Source of the DNA: Dipteris shenzhenensis
Lineage: Eukaryota > Polypodiophyta > Polypodiopsida > Gleicheniales
Assembly (NCBI GenBank): GCA_047967505.1
Contig: CM106538.1
Reading direction: 5' to 3' (one strand)
Length of the DNA: 64,000 bases
Part shown: piece by piece, positions 1 through 13,097 of the stretch
Numbering within the stretch: position 1 is the stretch's first letter
How the letters are laid out: each line of letters opens with the position of its first letter
Translations under genes and position numbers: made by a program
The notes under the pieces: model-generated
Seen by the model: only the letters and a program-made list of their open reading frames with translations
What the model was told of the DNA's origin: nothing
The model's database searches: none

Positions 1-3000
1 CCGCTAAAGAGGCCAGCACTTCACAAGCACATCTTGGACCAATGGTCCAATACCACTGAAGACATTCCTCAATAGGTGAAGGTCACCTTGCAAATGAGAA
101 AGCAAAGAAAAAATGGATGAGATGCAATCCCAAAAGATAATCATCTCCAAGCTTGAACTCTAATTGCTAGTGCACAACAACAATGAGGCAATGGAAGACA
201 ACACTAATGAAGCCCCACTACAATGCACAACAGTGGTGCACCAAGAGCTTGTGGGGCTACTCTACAAGCAGAAGATCACCTCAATACACAAATGCTTATC
301 CAATGGAAGCAAATCCAAATCAAGATCATATTTGCTCATCCAACAATCAAGTGGGAACATTCCATAGGGACCAAAACTCTGCACATAATTTTCCAAGACT
401 TGTCCGAAGATGAGAAAAATATCTTCTGCATGTCAACACATGCCGGGTTTATAGCACTCAGGACGGATGCTTTCATTGCATATGTATGCCTCAAGGGTAG
501 TCCTCCCCTTAGGGTTATTGCTAGTTTGTTGCCATTGCTACAAAGGCCATCACTATTATTTGCAAGGCATGACATAACTGACATCCCACCCATGTAGCTG
601 ATGATTCCATCGCACCAGCAAAAAGAAGGTTCAAAAGAGTGATTAAAAGAAGCGAGAAAGAAAGCAAGAGATATTCACCTCTTCTACTGAGTCCAAATCA
701 AGCAGCCATGTGCATAGCATATCCTCCTCGAATGATTTTCCCTTCATGGGTCCATACAAAAGGGATCTAAGACAGAATTTGAGTTCAGTAAATGAAGTCA
801 CGTAGTAATTGGCCATTGTCTTGGAGGGAAAGTGAGAGAAGGAGAGTGAGAAAGCGATAGTGAGGGATGCATAGTGAGCCAACCCTCCTTTAAGAGTGAT
901 AGAAAGTGAGGGATTAGACAATGACATAAAGTGAAAGAAGAATACAAGTTACTGAGAAGGACTAGGAGGTAAGAAATAAGAGAGTGTTTGTGGAAGGACT
1001 AGGATGGAAGAATACAAGTTCACTAACACACGGTGTGTTTGCTATGATAAGGATAAGGGTTGGAATAAAGTGATTGAAGCATTGGGAATGCTCTACTTTA
1101 AGAGAGTGGATACGGTCCAACTGACACTTTAACCGATAGTGTGTAATGAAAGGTTTGGAATAAAATCTTGCAAAGCATTGGGAATGCTATACTTTAAGTG
1201 AGTGGAGCATTGGGAATTGATACTTTGAAGTGAAATATTACAAATAATTATTATGTTCTTCTCTTCACACATTTATTTTCAAATAATCACATCATCACAC
1301 ATTCATATCATAATTCTCATCACACATTTAATATTTCCAAATAATCACATCATCACAAATTCATATCATAAAATTGTGTGCATGAAATAAATATATAAAT
1401 ATCATGAGTAAATGCCACTTAAGTAATAAGTCACAAATTGGTGTATAATCAACAAAAACAACATCATGATTCACTACATTGCAACAAATAAATGTCAACT
1501 ATAATACTCATGGAATAAACAACATCATCAGAATATGCTCCTCATTGCATATATACAAAAACAACATCATACATGCATCACAACTCTTCTGATGCTTCTA
1601 GTGGAGACTGTGGCAAGTCTTCTTATGCTTCCAATGGAGGCTATGGTGCTCTAGGTGTACACTGAGTCTCTACTTCTTCTGTAGTGTGTACTTCTTTCGT
1701 AGTGTATAGTGCTTTTAGAGAAGACTCAGTATCCTCTTCCTTAAATGCAAGCGGAGGCTGTGGCAACTCTTCTGATGCTTCCAGTGGAGGCTATGGTGCT
1801 CTAGGTGTACACTGAGTCTCTACTTCTTCTGTAGTGTGTAGTGCTTTTGGAGTAGACTCAGTCTCCTCTTCCTTAAATGCAAGCTCTGATATAGCTTTAG
1901 TTGCATGTTGTATTCCAATGGTAGCAATTAGGTCTCAAATGATTTCAGCCCTAAACAATTGTATATCCTCCTCTGAATATTTGAGCTTTAAAGAATCTTC
2001 CGATGAGACCTTGCAGCAACTAAGACATACTATATAACCAATAGTTTAGCATTCCACCCTTAGAGGAAGACCCCCTCAGACCAGTGGCTTAAGTGAGAAA
2101 ACTTCTTTGAAAATCAACATGCAATTATGGGCAACTCTCCACCCACAGCTATGCCCATCTTCTTGCTCTACTACTAAATGCCTCATGACATATTAAAAAA
2201 ACTTAGTGTGTCTATTACATAAGATACATAATATAGAAGTAACAACGGATTAATAGAATACTTATGTTTGCACTGAGCCATGAAAGCCTGCAAATCGAGT
2301 TGACAAACCAACAATAGTTGTCTTGAAGGTCCCAAACCACCAGACTCCAATGTACCCTACACGAATAATTAAGAACCATTATTATTTAACACAATGTTGC
2401 TATAGTAAAAAATGAAAATAAAGGTCGTGATGATACTTACATCTCATGATATGCCATAAACAAGACTCACATGCTATCTAAATGTAAAGGCTATAACCAC
2501 TTACAAACATCGGCTATCATTTTTCTGCTATCGCTAAGTAAAGGAGAAAGGAGGGAATCCAACATATACACATAGTTTTGTATTGATCTAGAAAATCGTG
2601 AGATAACTATACTATACCAACAAATAAATGAATATTAGCTTATTAGATTTAATCAAAATATTAAATTATCAAGCATAGAAAAAGTTTGTATCAAACCTGA
2701 GAATGGCCATCATAATGTTGTTATTGACCTCACTTGAAGGAACAGAGAGGATTGCAATCTCCTCTCCACCAAATTCAAGATGCTGAGGTCTATGTTGAAT
2801 CATAACCCTAACATTAAAAGAGCTTCCCAATTCTTCCAATGAAGCCACATTTGTAGAGTTGAGGTCTTCTATCCCCTTTGACTCTTTGACGGCATTCATT
2901 TTGCACTCCTCTGAGCCATTATATATTTGACTTATGGGAGGGTCCATAATGTTGCCCTTAATGATTGCTCGAATGGTACATGTTATAAATGCATAGAGAT

Positions 3001-3400
3001 GTAAGTCCATATATGTTGATAATGTGGTGTCATTATGTATCTCAAAAATTTGACCAAGTACCAAAAAGCAATTGTAGCCCACTCTCCATCCATAATTGTA
3101 GATGTGGCTATCCTCTTGATGTGATACCTGTCATGTTATATACTCTATTTGTTGTGCCAAGTCACGTTGCCGCATTATTGTGTTGATAGCACCTACCAAC
3201 TTTTGAGCCGATCTACACATCAGAACATATAACAAGAGTGAATATGTGCATTGCATATCAATCTACATGTGAAGAAGTGACAACAATTGTATTCTATACT
3301 TACTCTGACACATTGCCATGGACGGATGCCATTGAGTTGGCAAAGAAGCACTTCTTGGCAAAGATGTCCACGACCACCAAACTCCAATGTGAGTTGCATT
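1..3400. other. Intergenic or unassigned DNA, no supported gene
   Basis: Open frames here (for example 223-597 plus and 2669-3082 minus, 137 codons) show no domain or motif I recognise. The minus-strand frame at 2669-3082 has ordinary amino-acid composition and could be an exon or a relic of a decayed element, but I cannot support a function. A short direct repeat containing GCATTGGGAATGCT occurs at about 1078 and 1177, with a partial third copy at about 1206. Confidence 0.5.
1600..1885. repeat. Direct duplication, about 150-bp period
   Basis: The block containing CTATGGTGCTCTAGGTGTAC starts at 1641 and recurs at 1791, an offset of exactly 150 bp. Flanking text (GATGCTTC..GTGGAGGCT, CTCCTCTTCCTTAAATGCAAGC) is shared as well. 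The copies differ by a few substitutions and one short indel. No function is apparent. Confidence 0.75.
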
Positions 3401-3420
3401 ATCAATAAAGAATAATTACT

Positions 3421-4650
3421 GTGTTTGAGACCCTCTCTCTCCTCACTCCCCTCTCTTCCCTCACTTTCTGTCTCTACTCTCCCTCCCCTCACTCCTCTTT
3501 CTCTCTCCCTCCCCTCATTCTCTCTCTCTCCTCTCCCTCCCCTCACTCCTCTCACCCTGGGGGCCGCGGCTGCTAGGACCTCTCTTTCTCTCTCCTCTAG
3601 CTCCTCTCTCTCTCTCTCTTTCTTTCTCCCTCCCCTCCCTCCCCTCACTCCCCTCACTCCTCTCTCTCCTCACTCCTCTCTCTTCCCTCACTTTCTCTCT
3701 GTACTCTCTCCTCTTTCTCTCTCTATTCTTACTCCTCTTTCTCTCTCTCTCCTCTCCCTCCCCTCACTCGTCTCACCCTGGGGGCCACGGCCGGTAGGAA
3801 TTCTCTCTCTCTCCCTCCTCCACTCACTCCCCTCACTCACTCTCCTCACTCACTCAACTCACTCCCCTACCCGCCTCAATCCCCACTCACTCGCCTCACT
3901 CACTCCACTCCACTCACTCCCCTCACTCCCCTCTCACCTCCCCTACCCACCTCGCTACCTCTCCTACCCGCAGTGCCTCCCTAGCTCTCCTACCCACCTC
4001 CCTACCTCCCCTACCTATAGTGCCTCTCCTACTTTCCCCCTTTGCCCTCCCCGTGCCGCCCTCTCCTACCCCCGCAGTGCCTCTCCTCCCCTCCCCTCCC
4101 CTCCCCCCTGCCTCTCTATGCCTCCCCTACCCCGCGCCTCTACCCCCGCCCTCTCTATGCATCCCCTACCCTCCCCCCTGCACCTCGCTCCTCCATCCCT
4201 CCCTACCCCCGTGCAACGCCTCCCCTACTCGCCCCCTTTGCCCTCCCTGTGCCACCCCCCTCTGCCCTCCCCAGTTGCCCCTACTCCCCTCCCTACCACC
4301 TCCTCCCTCTCGCTGCTGCCTCTCACTACCTCCTCCCCTCCTTGCCTCCTCCACCTCCCTACCCTGCCTCCCTCTCTACTCTCCCCCCCTCTGCCGCTGC
4401 CTCCCCCCTCTTGCCCTAGCCGCTTTCTCCCCTCCATCCCCCCACCTCCCTCTCGGACCTCTCTCTCTCATACCTCTCTCTCTCTCCTCCCTCCCTCTTT
4501 TCCTCCCTCTCTCTCCCCCCTCCACTTCCCTCTTCCTCCTGGAGGCCATGGCCCCCAGGGCTCCTCTCCTTCTCTTTAAACTTACTCTCTCTCTCTCTCT
4601 AGTCCCTCTCTCTCTCTCTTTCTTTCTCTCTCTTCAAATTTTAAAAAAAC
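3421..4650. repeat. Polypyrimidine (CT/CCCT-rich) low-complexity tract
   Basis: About 1.2 kb of the plus strand is nearly pure C and T, built from CTCTCT, CCCTCC and CTCACTCC words, with two copies of a GGGGCC(G/A)CGGC-like interruption (about 3560 and 3780). Long open frames in it (3425-4579, 4020-4667) encode only Pro/Ser/Leu-rich simple sequence and are artefacts of the missing purines. Such tracts can form triplex DNA; nothing shows that this one does. Confidence 0.9.
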
Positions 4651-5075
4651 AAATCTACAAAACTTAGAAAAAAATTTAATCAAAAAATTTTACAAGTACT
4701 TGGAAAAAGTTTGTAACTTTGCTCTTTCTTGCTTTCTTGCTCTTCCTTCCTTTCTTTCTTGCTCGTCCTTGCTTTCTTGCTTCAATGAAATGAGGGGAGA
4801 ATGAATGAAGGCAAGGAAGACTATATATAAGAAAAACTAGGTTTCCTGCCTCCTCTCTTATTGGCTTTCCATTCCCCCCCTCTCCCATTAGCTCCCCTCT
4901 TCCTCCCCCATTGCCACCACTCCCATCCCACATTTCCACCACGTCCCATGCTCCTCCCATTTCCCCATCCCACCCTTCCATTTCTCAAAATCCCATATTT
5001 CCCCATCCCACCCTCCTCTTTTTCATCCCCTATTAACTCCCCTCACTCATTCTACTCCCTTATTATCCTACTCCT

Positions 5076-5335
5076 CTATTACCTCCCCCTCTCCCATTCC
5101 ACTCCTCCCTCCCCACTCTCACTTCCACTTCTTGTTACTCACTTGCCATTTGCAGACTATTAATATATTATTATACTATTTTTTATACTTATTATCATAC
5201 ACCCCTATTACCTCCCCCTCTCCCATTCCACTCCTCCCTCCCCACTCTCACTTCCACTTTCCATTAGTCACTTGCCATACACATTTGCAAACTATTAATA
5301 TATTATTATACAATTTTTTATACTATTTGCAAACT
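5076..5335. repeat. Tandem duplication, 129-bp period
   Basis: ACCTCCCCCTCTCCCATTCC begins at 5081 and again at 5210. The following roughly 120 bp is nearly the same in both copies, including the TATTAATATATTATTATAC stretch. It lies directly downstream of the polypyrimidine tract. Confidence 0.85.
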
Positions 5336-5594
5336 TACATGTGGGCAAAATCACAAGTGTCAAAGCGAGCCTATCATGCTCATACAACAACTGTGCTTTT
5401 ATTTAAGGGCATATTTACAAGGACATATTTATCCTCATTAACAAGCCTATTTAAATGTTTATTTCAACACAATACTCAAGGTATGAATTTCATGATTTGT
5501 GCACAAGGTGTTTACTTTGTTGTATCAAAATTGTTTGCCACACACACACACATATACACATATTGGGAATTTGCTAATATTCTCGCATCTACAT

Positions 5595-8372
5595 TTCTCT
5601 GATGGCCACAAACTTTGTACATGCCTCAACATACGTGGTGTTGACTTGCATACAAAGTGGCGCACCCATCCCATAAGTACTTGTTCAGATAACACACCTG
5701 CAAACACATTTATGACGATTGTTCATAACGCTAGGAAGAAAACGGTGTATAATGCATGAGCGACTATGCAAAGTATATCCAATGGGCACAAGACTTTGCA
5801 TGTTCCTCAACCTAGGTAGTATTTACTTGTGTGAAAAGTGGCATCCCCATCCAATAAGTACTTGTTTGAATAACACACCTAGGACCGTGTTTTTTGATGG
5901 TTCTACATGACACTAAGGCCAAAATGGTATTTAATGCTCGGTCCACCATGCAAAGCATATCTGATGGGCACAATACTTTGCACGTGCCTCCAAATTGGTA
6001 GTATTGAGTTGCATGCAAAGTGAAATGCCCATTCAATAAGTACTTGGTTGGATAACACACCTAAGAGCGTGTTCTTTAACGAATGTGCATAACACTAGCG
6101 GGAAAATGGTGTATAATGCGTTGTCGAAAATGCAAAGCATAACCGATAGACACAATACTTTGCACATGCATCAACCTAGTTGCACTTGACTTGCCTGCAA
6201 AGTGGCTCCCCCATCCAACAAGTACTTGTTTGAATATCACACCTAGGACCGTGTTTTTTTATGGTTGTCCATGAGACTAAGGTAAAAACGGTGTTTTATG
6301 CTTGATCGATAATGCAACGCATGTCCGATGGTCACAATATTTTGCACACACATTAAACTAGGTGTTATTGACTTACATACAAAGTGGTGTGCCCATCCAA
6401 TAAGTACTTGTTCGAATAACACATCTAGGACTGCGTTTTTTGAACAGTTATGCATGATACTAAGGCAAAAACGGTGTTTAATGCTTGATCGACAATACAA
6501 AGCATATCCAATGGGCACAATAAGTTGCACACACCTCCACCCAAGTTGTATTGACTTGTGTACAAAGTGGAACCCCCATTTGATAAGCACTTGTTTGAAT
6601 AACACACCTAGGACTATGTTTTTTTATGGTTTTGCATGGCACAAATGGTGTTTAATACTTGATATATCATGCAAATCATATCTGATGGACACAGTACTAT
6701 GCATGCACCACAACCTAGGTGGTATTGAGTTTCATGCAATGTGGCATGTCCATCCGATAAGTACTTGATCGGATAACACACCTAAGAGCATGGTTTTAAT
6801 GCATGATCGACCACAAAGCATATCCGATGGGCACAATACTTTGCACGCACCTTAACCTAACTTGTGTGCAAAGTGGATCCCCCATCTGATAAGTACTTGT
6901 TTGAATAACACACCTAGGACCATGTTTTTTTATGGTTGTGCATGACACTAAGGCAAAAATTGTGTTTTATGCTTTATCGACAATGCAAAATTATATTCAA
7001 TGGGCACCATACTTTGCATGCACTTCAAACTCACTGGAATCGATTTACATGCAAAGTGGCATGCTCACCCCATAAGTACTTGTTCGAATAACACATCTAG
7101 GACCATGTTTTTTTATGGTTGTGCATGACACTAAGTAAAAACGATGTTTAATGCTTGATCGAGAATGCAAAGCATATCCAATGGGCATAATACTTTGCCT
7201 CAACCTATTTGAACTTGAATTGCATGCAAAGTGGAGCCCCCATCTGATAAGTACTTGTTTGCATAACATACCTAGGACCGTGTTTTTTTATGGTTGTGCA
7301 TGACACTAAGGCAAAAACGGTATTTTATGCTTGATCGACAATGCAAAGCATTTTCGATGGGCACAATACTTTGCACACACCTTCAAATGGGTGAAATTGA
7401 CTTACATGCAAAGTGGCGTGCCCATCCCATAAGTACTTGTTCAAATAACATATCTCGGACCGTGTTTTTTTACGGCTGTGCATGACACCAAGGCAAAAAC
7501 GGTATATAATGAGTGATTTCCTATGCAAAGCATATCCGATGGGCACAATACGTTGCATATACCTCAACCTATGTGGTGTTGAGTTTCATGCAAAGTGACA
7601 CACCCATACCATAAGTACTTGTTTGGATAACACACCTAGGAGCGCGTTTTCTGACGGTAGTGCATAACACAAGGACGAAAATGGAGTATAATGCGTGATT
7701 GATAATGCAAATCATATCCGATGGGCACAATAATTTGCACCAACTTCAACCTAGGTGGTATTGACTTGTGTGCAAAGAGGTGCCCCCATCTAATAAGCAC
7801 TTGTTTGAATAATACACCTAGGATCGTGTTTTTTTACGGTTGTGCATGACACTAAGGAAAAAATGGTATTTAATGCTCCCTCGACCATGCAAAGCAAATC
7901 TAATGGGCACAATACTTTGCATGCACCTCAAAAGCAGTAGCATTGAGTTGCATGCAAAGTGGTACACCCATCCGATAAGCACTTGGTCAGATAACACACC
8001 TAAAAGTGTGTTTTTTTATGGTTATGCATGACACTTAGGCACAAACGGTGTTTAATGCATGATATACCATGCAAATCATATCCGATGGGAACAATACTTT
8101 GCATGCATCTAAATCTAGATGTAATTGAGTTGTATGCAAAGTGGCGTGTCCATCCGATAAGTACATGATTAGATAGCACACCTAAGAGCGTGTTTTTTTA
8201 CGGATGTGCTTCGCACTATTAAGGTAAAAATGGTATTTAATGCTCAATCGACCATGCAATGCATATCTAATGGGCACAACACTTTTCCTGCACCTGAACC
8301 TAGATGGTATTGACTTGTTTTCAAAGAGGAACACCCATCTGATAAGTACTTGGTCGGATAACACACTTAAGG
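5595..8372. repeat. Satellite-like tandem array, about 182-bp monomer, 16 copies
   Basis: The word AAGTACTTG (or a one-base variant), followed by GATAACACACCTAGGA-like sequence, recurs at 5675, 5866, 6038, 6220, 6402, 6585, 6759, 6891, 7074, 7249, 7431, 7613, 7795, 7977, 8159 and 8344. Spacing is 182 bp for most neighbours; one unit (6759 to 6891) is about 50 bp short. Each unit also carries GGGCACAATACTTTGCA and GCAAAGTGG. Monomers are diverged, with at least two variants (AGGACCGTG versus AAGAGCGTG at the same position). The length is typical of plant satellites. Short open frames within it are repeat translations, not genes. The right edge runs directly into a transposase relic. Confidence 0.93.
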
Positions 8373-8376
8373 GCAT

Positions 8377-9435
8377 GGGCATACACATGATGATATCGAT
8401 CAATTTTTAGCACAGTCTATAGAGAGCTTAAATGCAAGGATGTGGAGACAATAGATGACTTGGTAAGAAGATGTCAGAGGCAAGTTGGTGGTCGTAAGAA
8501 AAGTACGGTATGTGAGAGGCGCAAAAGAATTTATGATTGGAAGAACTTCATTCTACCTTTCATACAAACGAGTGGTGATGAATTGATAGTCATACCAATC
8601 CACACTACCTTCGTTTTTTTTTTAAGGATGAAAAACCAGTAATGTAATGGCAATAGTATTCTCATGATACAAAATGGGAACTTGAAGAACCTTATAGTCT
8701 CTTAACTTCAATTCCTAGCACAAGGAAAGGCATCCAACATGGGCTCCTATACAAGGATTCAATGAGAGGTCTAACTGTGAAATAGAAGGATTACAAGTAT
8801 TTATTACATACAAAGAGGAAATGCTCCGGAGATATCATGATTCGAAGCCTACTTGGAGAGAACACACTACCACTGTAATTAACAAGACACAAAAATTAAT
8901 AAAGGACCTTGAGAGAATGCGAGGCTCAAAGGATGTCAAGGAAGAATGCAATATATTTTGGCCAAATGTTCATAATGATTTGTGCCCAGCTCTAGTCTTT
9001 GAAAATGAATTTGTATCATTACTCCCACATCCATATTATGGACCAAAGAAGAGAGAGTTTATGCCACAAGTAGATATAGAGGTCGATTGTTTTGTTGTGG
9101 TTCGGCCATCGGATGATGAATATGAGAATGTGAAGTTTTGGGTTACAAAAGTAGTTGATGTGCAAACAGATGATGAAGGGAGAGCTACAACATTTACAGT
9201 GGTATGGTATGAGCCAAAGGACAAGAAGGAGAATATGGATAACAACACATTGTATACTAATTGTATAACAAAGGATTGGTTCCCAAATGATGAACCGGTC
9301 TCACAAGTTTCAACGGAGACAATCATAGTGTCTTGGCATTCAAGGGCAAAGAAATCAAAGAAGCGCATGGGTTATGAGGTAGAAGGAAAAATAAAAATAC
9401 CAAGCAAAGTATTTTGCATATACACGAATTTTTAA
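8377..9435 (+). pseudogene. Truncated DUF7869-type transposase relic
   Basis: The reading begins abruptly at the edge of the satellite array with GHTHDDIDQ, the same motif as GHTHEDIDQ in the large element's transposase at 43327-43353. After a one-base loss in the T-run near 8402 it continues with residues matching the same protein (KDVETIDDL, VGGRKKS, DWKNFILPFIQT aligning to MDVLTMEDM, IGGSRKE, DWRAFIEPHLQT). A later segment (8821-9435) matches its C-terminal domain (FWVTKVVDV, FTVVWYEPK, DWFPNDEP, HSRAKKSKKRMGYEVE). Stops separate the pieces near 8640. Everything upstream of GHTH, including the first two putative catalytic acidic residues, is missing. It is a diverged relative, not a copy, of the 30-45 kb element. 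Confidence 0.85.
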
Positions 9436-10288
9436 GGATGCTCACCATGGAGGAAGTAGAAGGAGACAGCGCAAATGAAGAATGCCCATGATTAAAGCTT
9501 TGTATTGAAGTCCATTGAAGGATTCAATTTGGATACTAGGCAAGAAGCCAATTGACAATTATAATCATATTATTAGACTAGGTGCAACTGTACTGAGTCA
9601 TCACTTCCTATGTCAAATGAGAGGCAAATTATGCACTGGATGTCACCCAAGGGGCAAGGCTTGGCAAGACAATAGGGAGTTAATGTAGATGGCACCTGGC
9701 AAGTGACTATCACATTGAGCAATAAGACAACAGGCAGTCAATGTAGATGGCACGAATTTAGACTCTTTAAGAGCAACAATTTTGTAAACATATGTTCAAT
9801 CTATATCATTTTATACAAAGACTCCAGCTGAGAGCAACGTTTCTCAACGTAAACATATGATAGCTATAATTGCTATTATAATTCTTTGGTTCAACACAAA
9901 ACTTGGGTCTTATGGCATCATGTCTTTTTTCTATTTATTAAAAGTTTTAAATTTGTGCATATTGCGAGTGACAATGTTATTTACATGAAATATTTAAGTC
10001 TCCTTTGATGGATTTATAAATTTATCACGTTAAGGAAAAATGTTAAAAATAATTAAATTAATAGCTAGAATTTCTAAAATAGGATTATTTCAAATTCTTG
10101 CATGTTAGTGCAAAAGTATAGATTGAAAAAATAAGATTTTTATGTGAATATGATAGTGCCACAAAGTGAACTTTTGATTTGAAAGGATATTTTCACAAAG
10201 TAAAATTTTGATTTGGGAAGGATATTTTCACAAAGTAAACTTTTCATTTGGAAAGGATTTTTGCACTTCGTCCAAAAACAATAGAAAA
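9436..10288. other. 3' remnant of the decayed DUF7869 element
   Basis: AT-rich non-coding DNA follows the relic. Near 10160-10260 it has three degenerate repeats of TCACAAAGTGAAATTTTGATTTGGAAAGGATA-type sequence (about 45-bp period). GGAAAGGAT also occurs near the right end of the large element (45021). No gene is seen. Confidence 0.5.
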
Positions 10289-10314
10289 AGTCCAAAATTA
10301 ATGAAATAGGTGTT
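10289..10314. repeat. Possible decayed right terminal inverted repeat
   Basis: The 26 bp starting AGTCCAAAA and ending GGTGTT match the right terminal repeat of the large element (45064-45089) at 19 of 26 positions without gaps, in the same orientation and on the 3' side of the transposase relic. No left partner was found, so this is an inference from position and similarity. Confidence 0.45.
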
Positions 10315-10941
10315 CCTCTTCCTCATTCAACCAACTTTCCTGTGTAAGATGCTCTAAAGCCAACACTTCCCCTACCATAGAATTAAACATCAACCTTTGA
10401 TCATAGGGCTTCCGTTTAGTATGTGCCAACACATCGTTCCATGAAATCATCAAATGAGAAAGAAAGGTACAACTGCCACCCCAACCTATTGGGGGAAATT
10501 CCTTGTATCCCACCATGTACCATTAATCTTGTTCTTACCATTGAGAAGTCCAAACCTCTCTATGAGCTTTTCAGCCACCATTGCCGTCAATGGCTCATGA
10601 GATCCACACATATCTTAGAGTAAAGGGGCCCATCTTTTAGTGACCATATGTAAGCAAACATCTAATAGGCATGCTCCTCACTTATTGCCTAGTTTTTTCC
10701 ATAGCATAAATCTAATGGCTTGTTGTACTTGATGCAAAGCTTTGGCAATTTATGGCAATAAAGGTATGAAAAAGAGATCATTATAATCATGGATTGTGCC
10801 ACTTTGAGCCAAACATGCATTATAATCATGATGGATTGTGCCACTTTGAGCCAAACATGCATAGGCCAACCTTGAGATTTCTAGGACATAAATTTGTCAT
10901 TAATCCTTCCAAAGATCCATGCTAGCAAAGCTCTCTCTCTC

Positions 10942-11034
<93 letters not shown>

Positions 11035-11781
11035 TATCTTATTGTGTACTCCTCAAAAACTATGATTTAAAGCACTTTATGGAAATGAAGTACCAAAAAC
11101 ATTGACAGTCTTTCACCTTTTGATTTTGAAGAACTATAATTGCCTAAGACACCAAAATTTTGGGATACATGGTCCCTCTCACCCTAAAACAAAAGTACAC
11201 ATATAGTCATATGGTTTGCCTCTTTTTGTACAAACATTTGCCACATTAGGTGATGACTTCCTTACTTTCACCACATTCTATGAAAAACCCTTTTAGTCAG
11301 AGTCCCTATAATCTGCCACATTATTCAACATGTTGCTTGCTTTTATGGTGGTGGAGAAAACTTATTTTGAGTCTACAATCCTCTAGTAGTGACCTCCTTC
11401 AATTGCAAGCTAAATGTAAATTATGGTAAGAGAATTATAATGAAAAAGATGGAGAAATATGATGATATCATTAGAGAAGAAGCAATGACAAAGTAAGTGA
11501 AATCTAAGGTGCAAACTAATGGAAGGAAAAAATTGGAAATTGCATGTGGAATAATACTGAGATCAAAGCTTATCACTACTTCTAGAGTTGTTAACACAAG
11601 AAGGTTGAAGTTAGCTTAAATTTACTTGTAAATGTTAGCTATTTGTCAACATCAATTTGATGCTATTTGACAATGAGCACATAGCCAAGGGGGGGACATA
11701 ATTCTAGGAATCATCTTACTGTATTACTATTGCTATGAATTACCATTGTTTATATGCATTAATTTGATTTTGTCTTGCTGC

Positions 11782-11825
<44 letters not shown>

Positions 11826-12160
11826 CAGAGGTTCCCATGAAACTTCCCACAGAGTGGCAATTGGGACTATGGTGCAATTGTGCATTCTATGCCCCAAACG
11901 TGAAACATGACAACCACGATCGTGGGACCTCCCCAGGTGGAGCTCTCAAGACTAGACTTTAAAAATTCAATACCAGAAGACAATCTGGAAATGCGGAATG
12001 CAGCAGCAGTGAACGATACATTAGTTTCTTTTTACATCGGCTCTTTCAAGTCTGATTCTAAAGCTTTTGCTAGTTGTCCATATGTCCATGTGGAGTATCA
12101 TCCATAACAAATTTGAGACTTTCTCTGGTGTATTTTTTTCCTAGATATTCTCAAATCTAT
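10315..12160. other. Unassigned DNA with CT/CA microsatellites
   Basis: No supported gene. Contains a CT run from about 10931 to 11016 followed by a CA run to about 11034, a second CT run at about 11785-11823, and a short direct duplication at about 10785-10862 (ATCATGGATTGTGCCACTTTGAGCCAAACATGCAT-like, cited in pieces). The minus-strand frame at 10298-10516 is not recognisable. Confidence 0.6.
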
Positions 12161-12164
12161 TCTT

Positions 12165-12905
12165 TCAAATGGCCACAATATCTTCAAACCTCCACCTTTT
12201 ATTAAGTTCCTTGTAGGCTTCGTCAATAGTGGAATTTGGTGTTGGTATGGGAAGAAAGAGGTAACTGCCCACCCAACTAAATTCCATCTTATAGACTAGC
12301 TGAGAGCCACCCTTCCATTGAGTTTCACCTTGGTAGAGAGCAATTCTATTCATGACTAAATCCTATTGATTGTGAAAATTCTCTTTGTGTTTCTTGCCAG
12401 CACTTCCATTTGAGGTTTCCTCGCTCCCATACTTTCCCCAGCATTGAAGGCTCTTTTTGAATAACAGGCTTGCTCTCAATAATTCTTGATCATTCACAGA
12501 TTTATCATTGAAGATCATTGAGAAAAAAATTGAATCAAGTTCCATAAAGGCACCTTTACCTGAAAAGACAATGAAGCTCTTCATTTGCTCAAAAGTAGAC
12601 CAAAGAAATCTCCATAAAGGGCTCCCTTTTGTTGTGGCACAGTGTTCTAGGGAGTAGAGAGTCGAGAAAAGAGGAAACTTTTTCCACTTAGGGGCTCTGA
12701 GAGGCCGAATATGAATAGTATTTTTGAGCAAAATCAAGGACCAATATTCCAAAGGGTTAAGAATAGCTTTGACAATCCAAGAGGCAACAAGCTTATGATT
12801 AGCTTGCTCAATATCAACTATCCCTAGACCTCCCTCCCCTTTGGGTTTAATTCAAAAAGACCACTTCACTTTAGACAATATGATTGGACATCCCTGTAGA
12901 AATGA
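12165..12905 (-). pseudogene. LINE reverse transcriptase C-terminal relic
   Basis: Read on the minus strand, 12905 to about 12710 gives KVKWSF-stop-IKPKGEGGLGIVD followed by ASWIVKAILNPLEYWS. This is the conserved GGLG segment just after the reverse transcriptase core of plant non-LTR retrotransposons. The frame continues to 12363 (129 codons) and, after a shift, to about 12165. The polymerase core and endonuclease are absent. The in-frame stop and the frame change show it is dead. Confidence 0.75.
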
Positions 12906-13097
12906 TATACACATCTTAATAAAACTCTCAGTACCAAACCTTGACAATGCCCAACAGGATAAGTAGAATATGACACGCAGCATGAGCATCGGATGGGTTC
13001 GTTCGGATGTAGTAATTTTGTCATAATTTGAATGTGACTGAGGCTGGTGGTTGACTGTTGTAGATCTCCAATATTGGAGACTTGCATCTGTAGGGAA

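Noticed and set aside
3425-4667. Ser/Pro/Leu-rich proteins of 384 and 215 residues
   Set aside because: Pure translation of CT-rich simple sequence, where stop codons are rare because purines are almost absent.
5719-8403. Small cysteine-rich proteins (about 60-146 residues) repeated along the region
   Set aside because: They recur with the 182-bp period in several frames and strands, so they are satellite translations.
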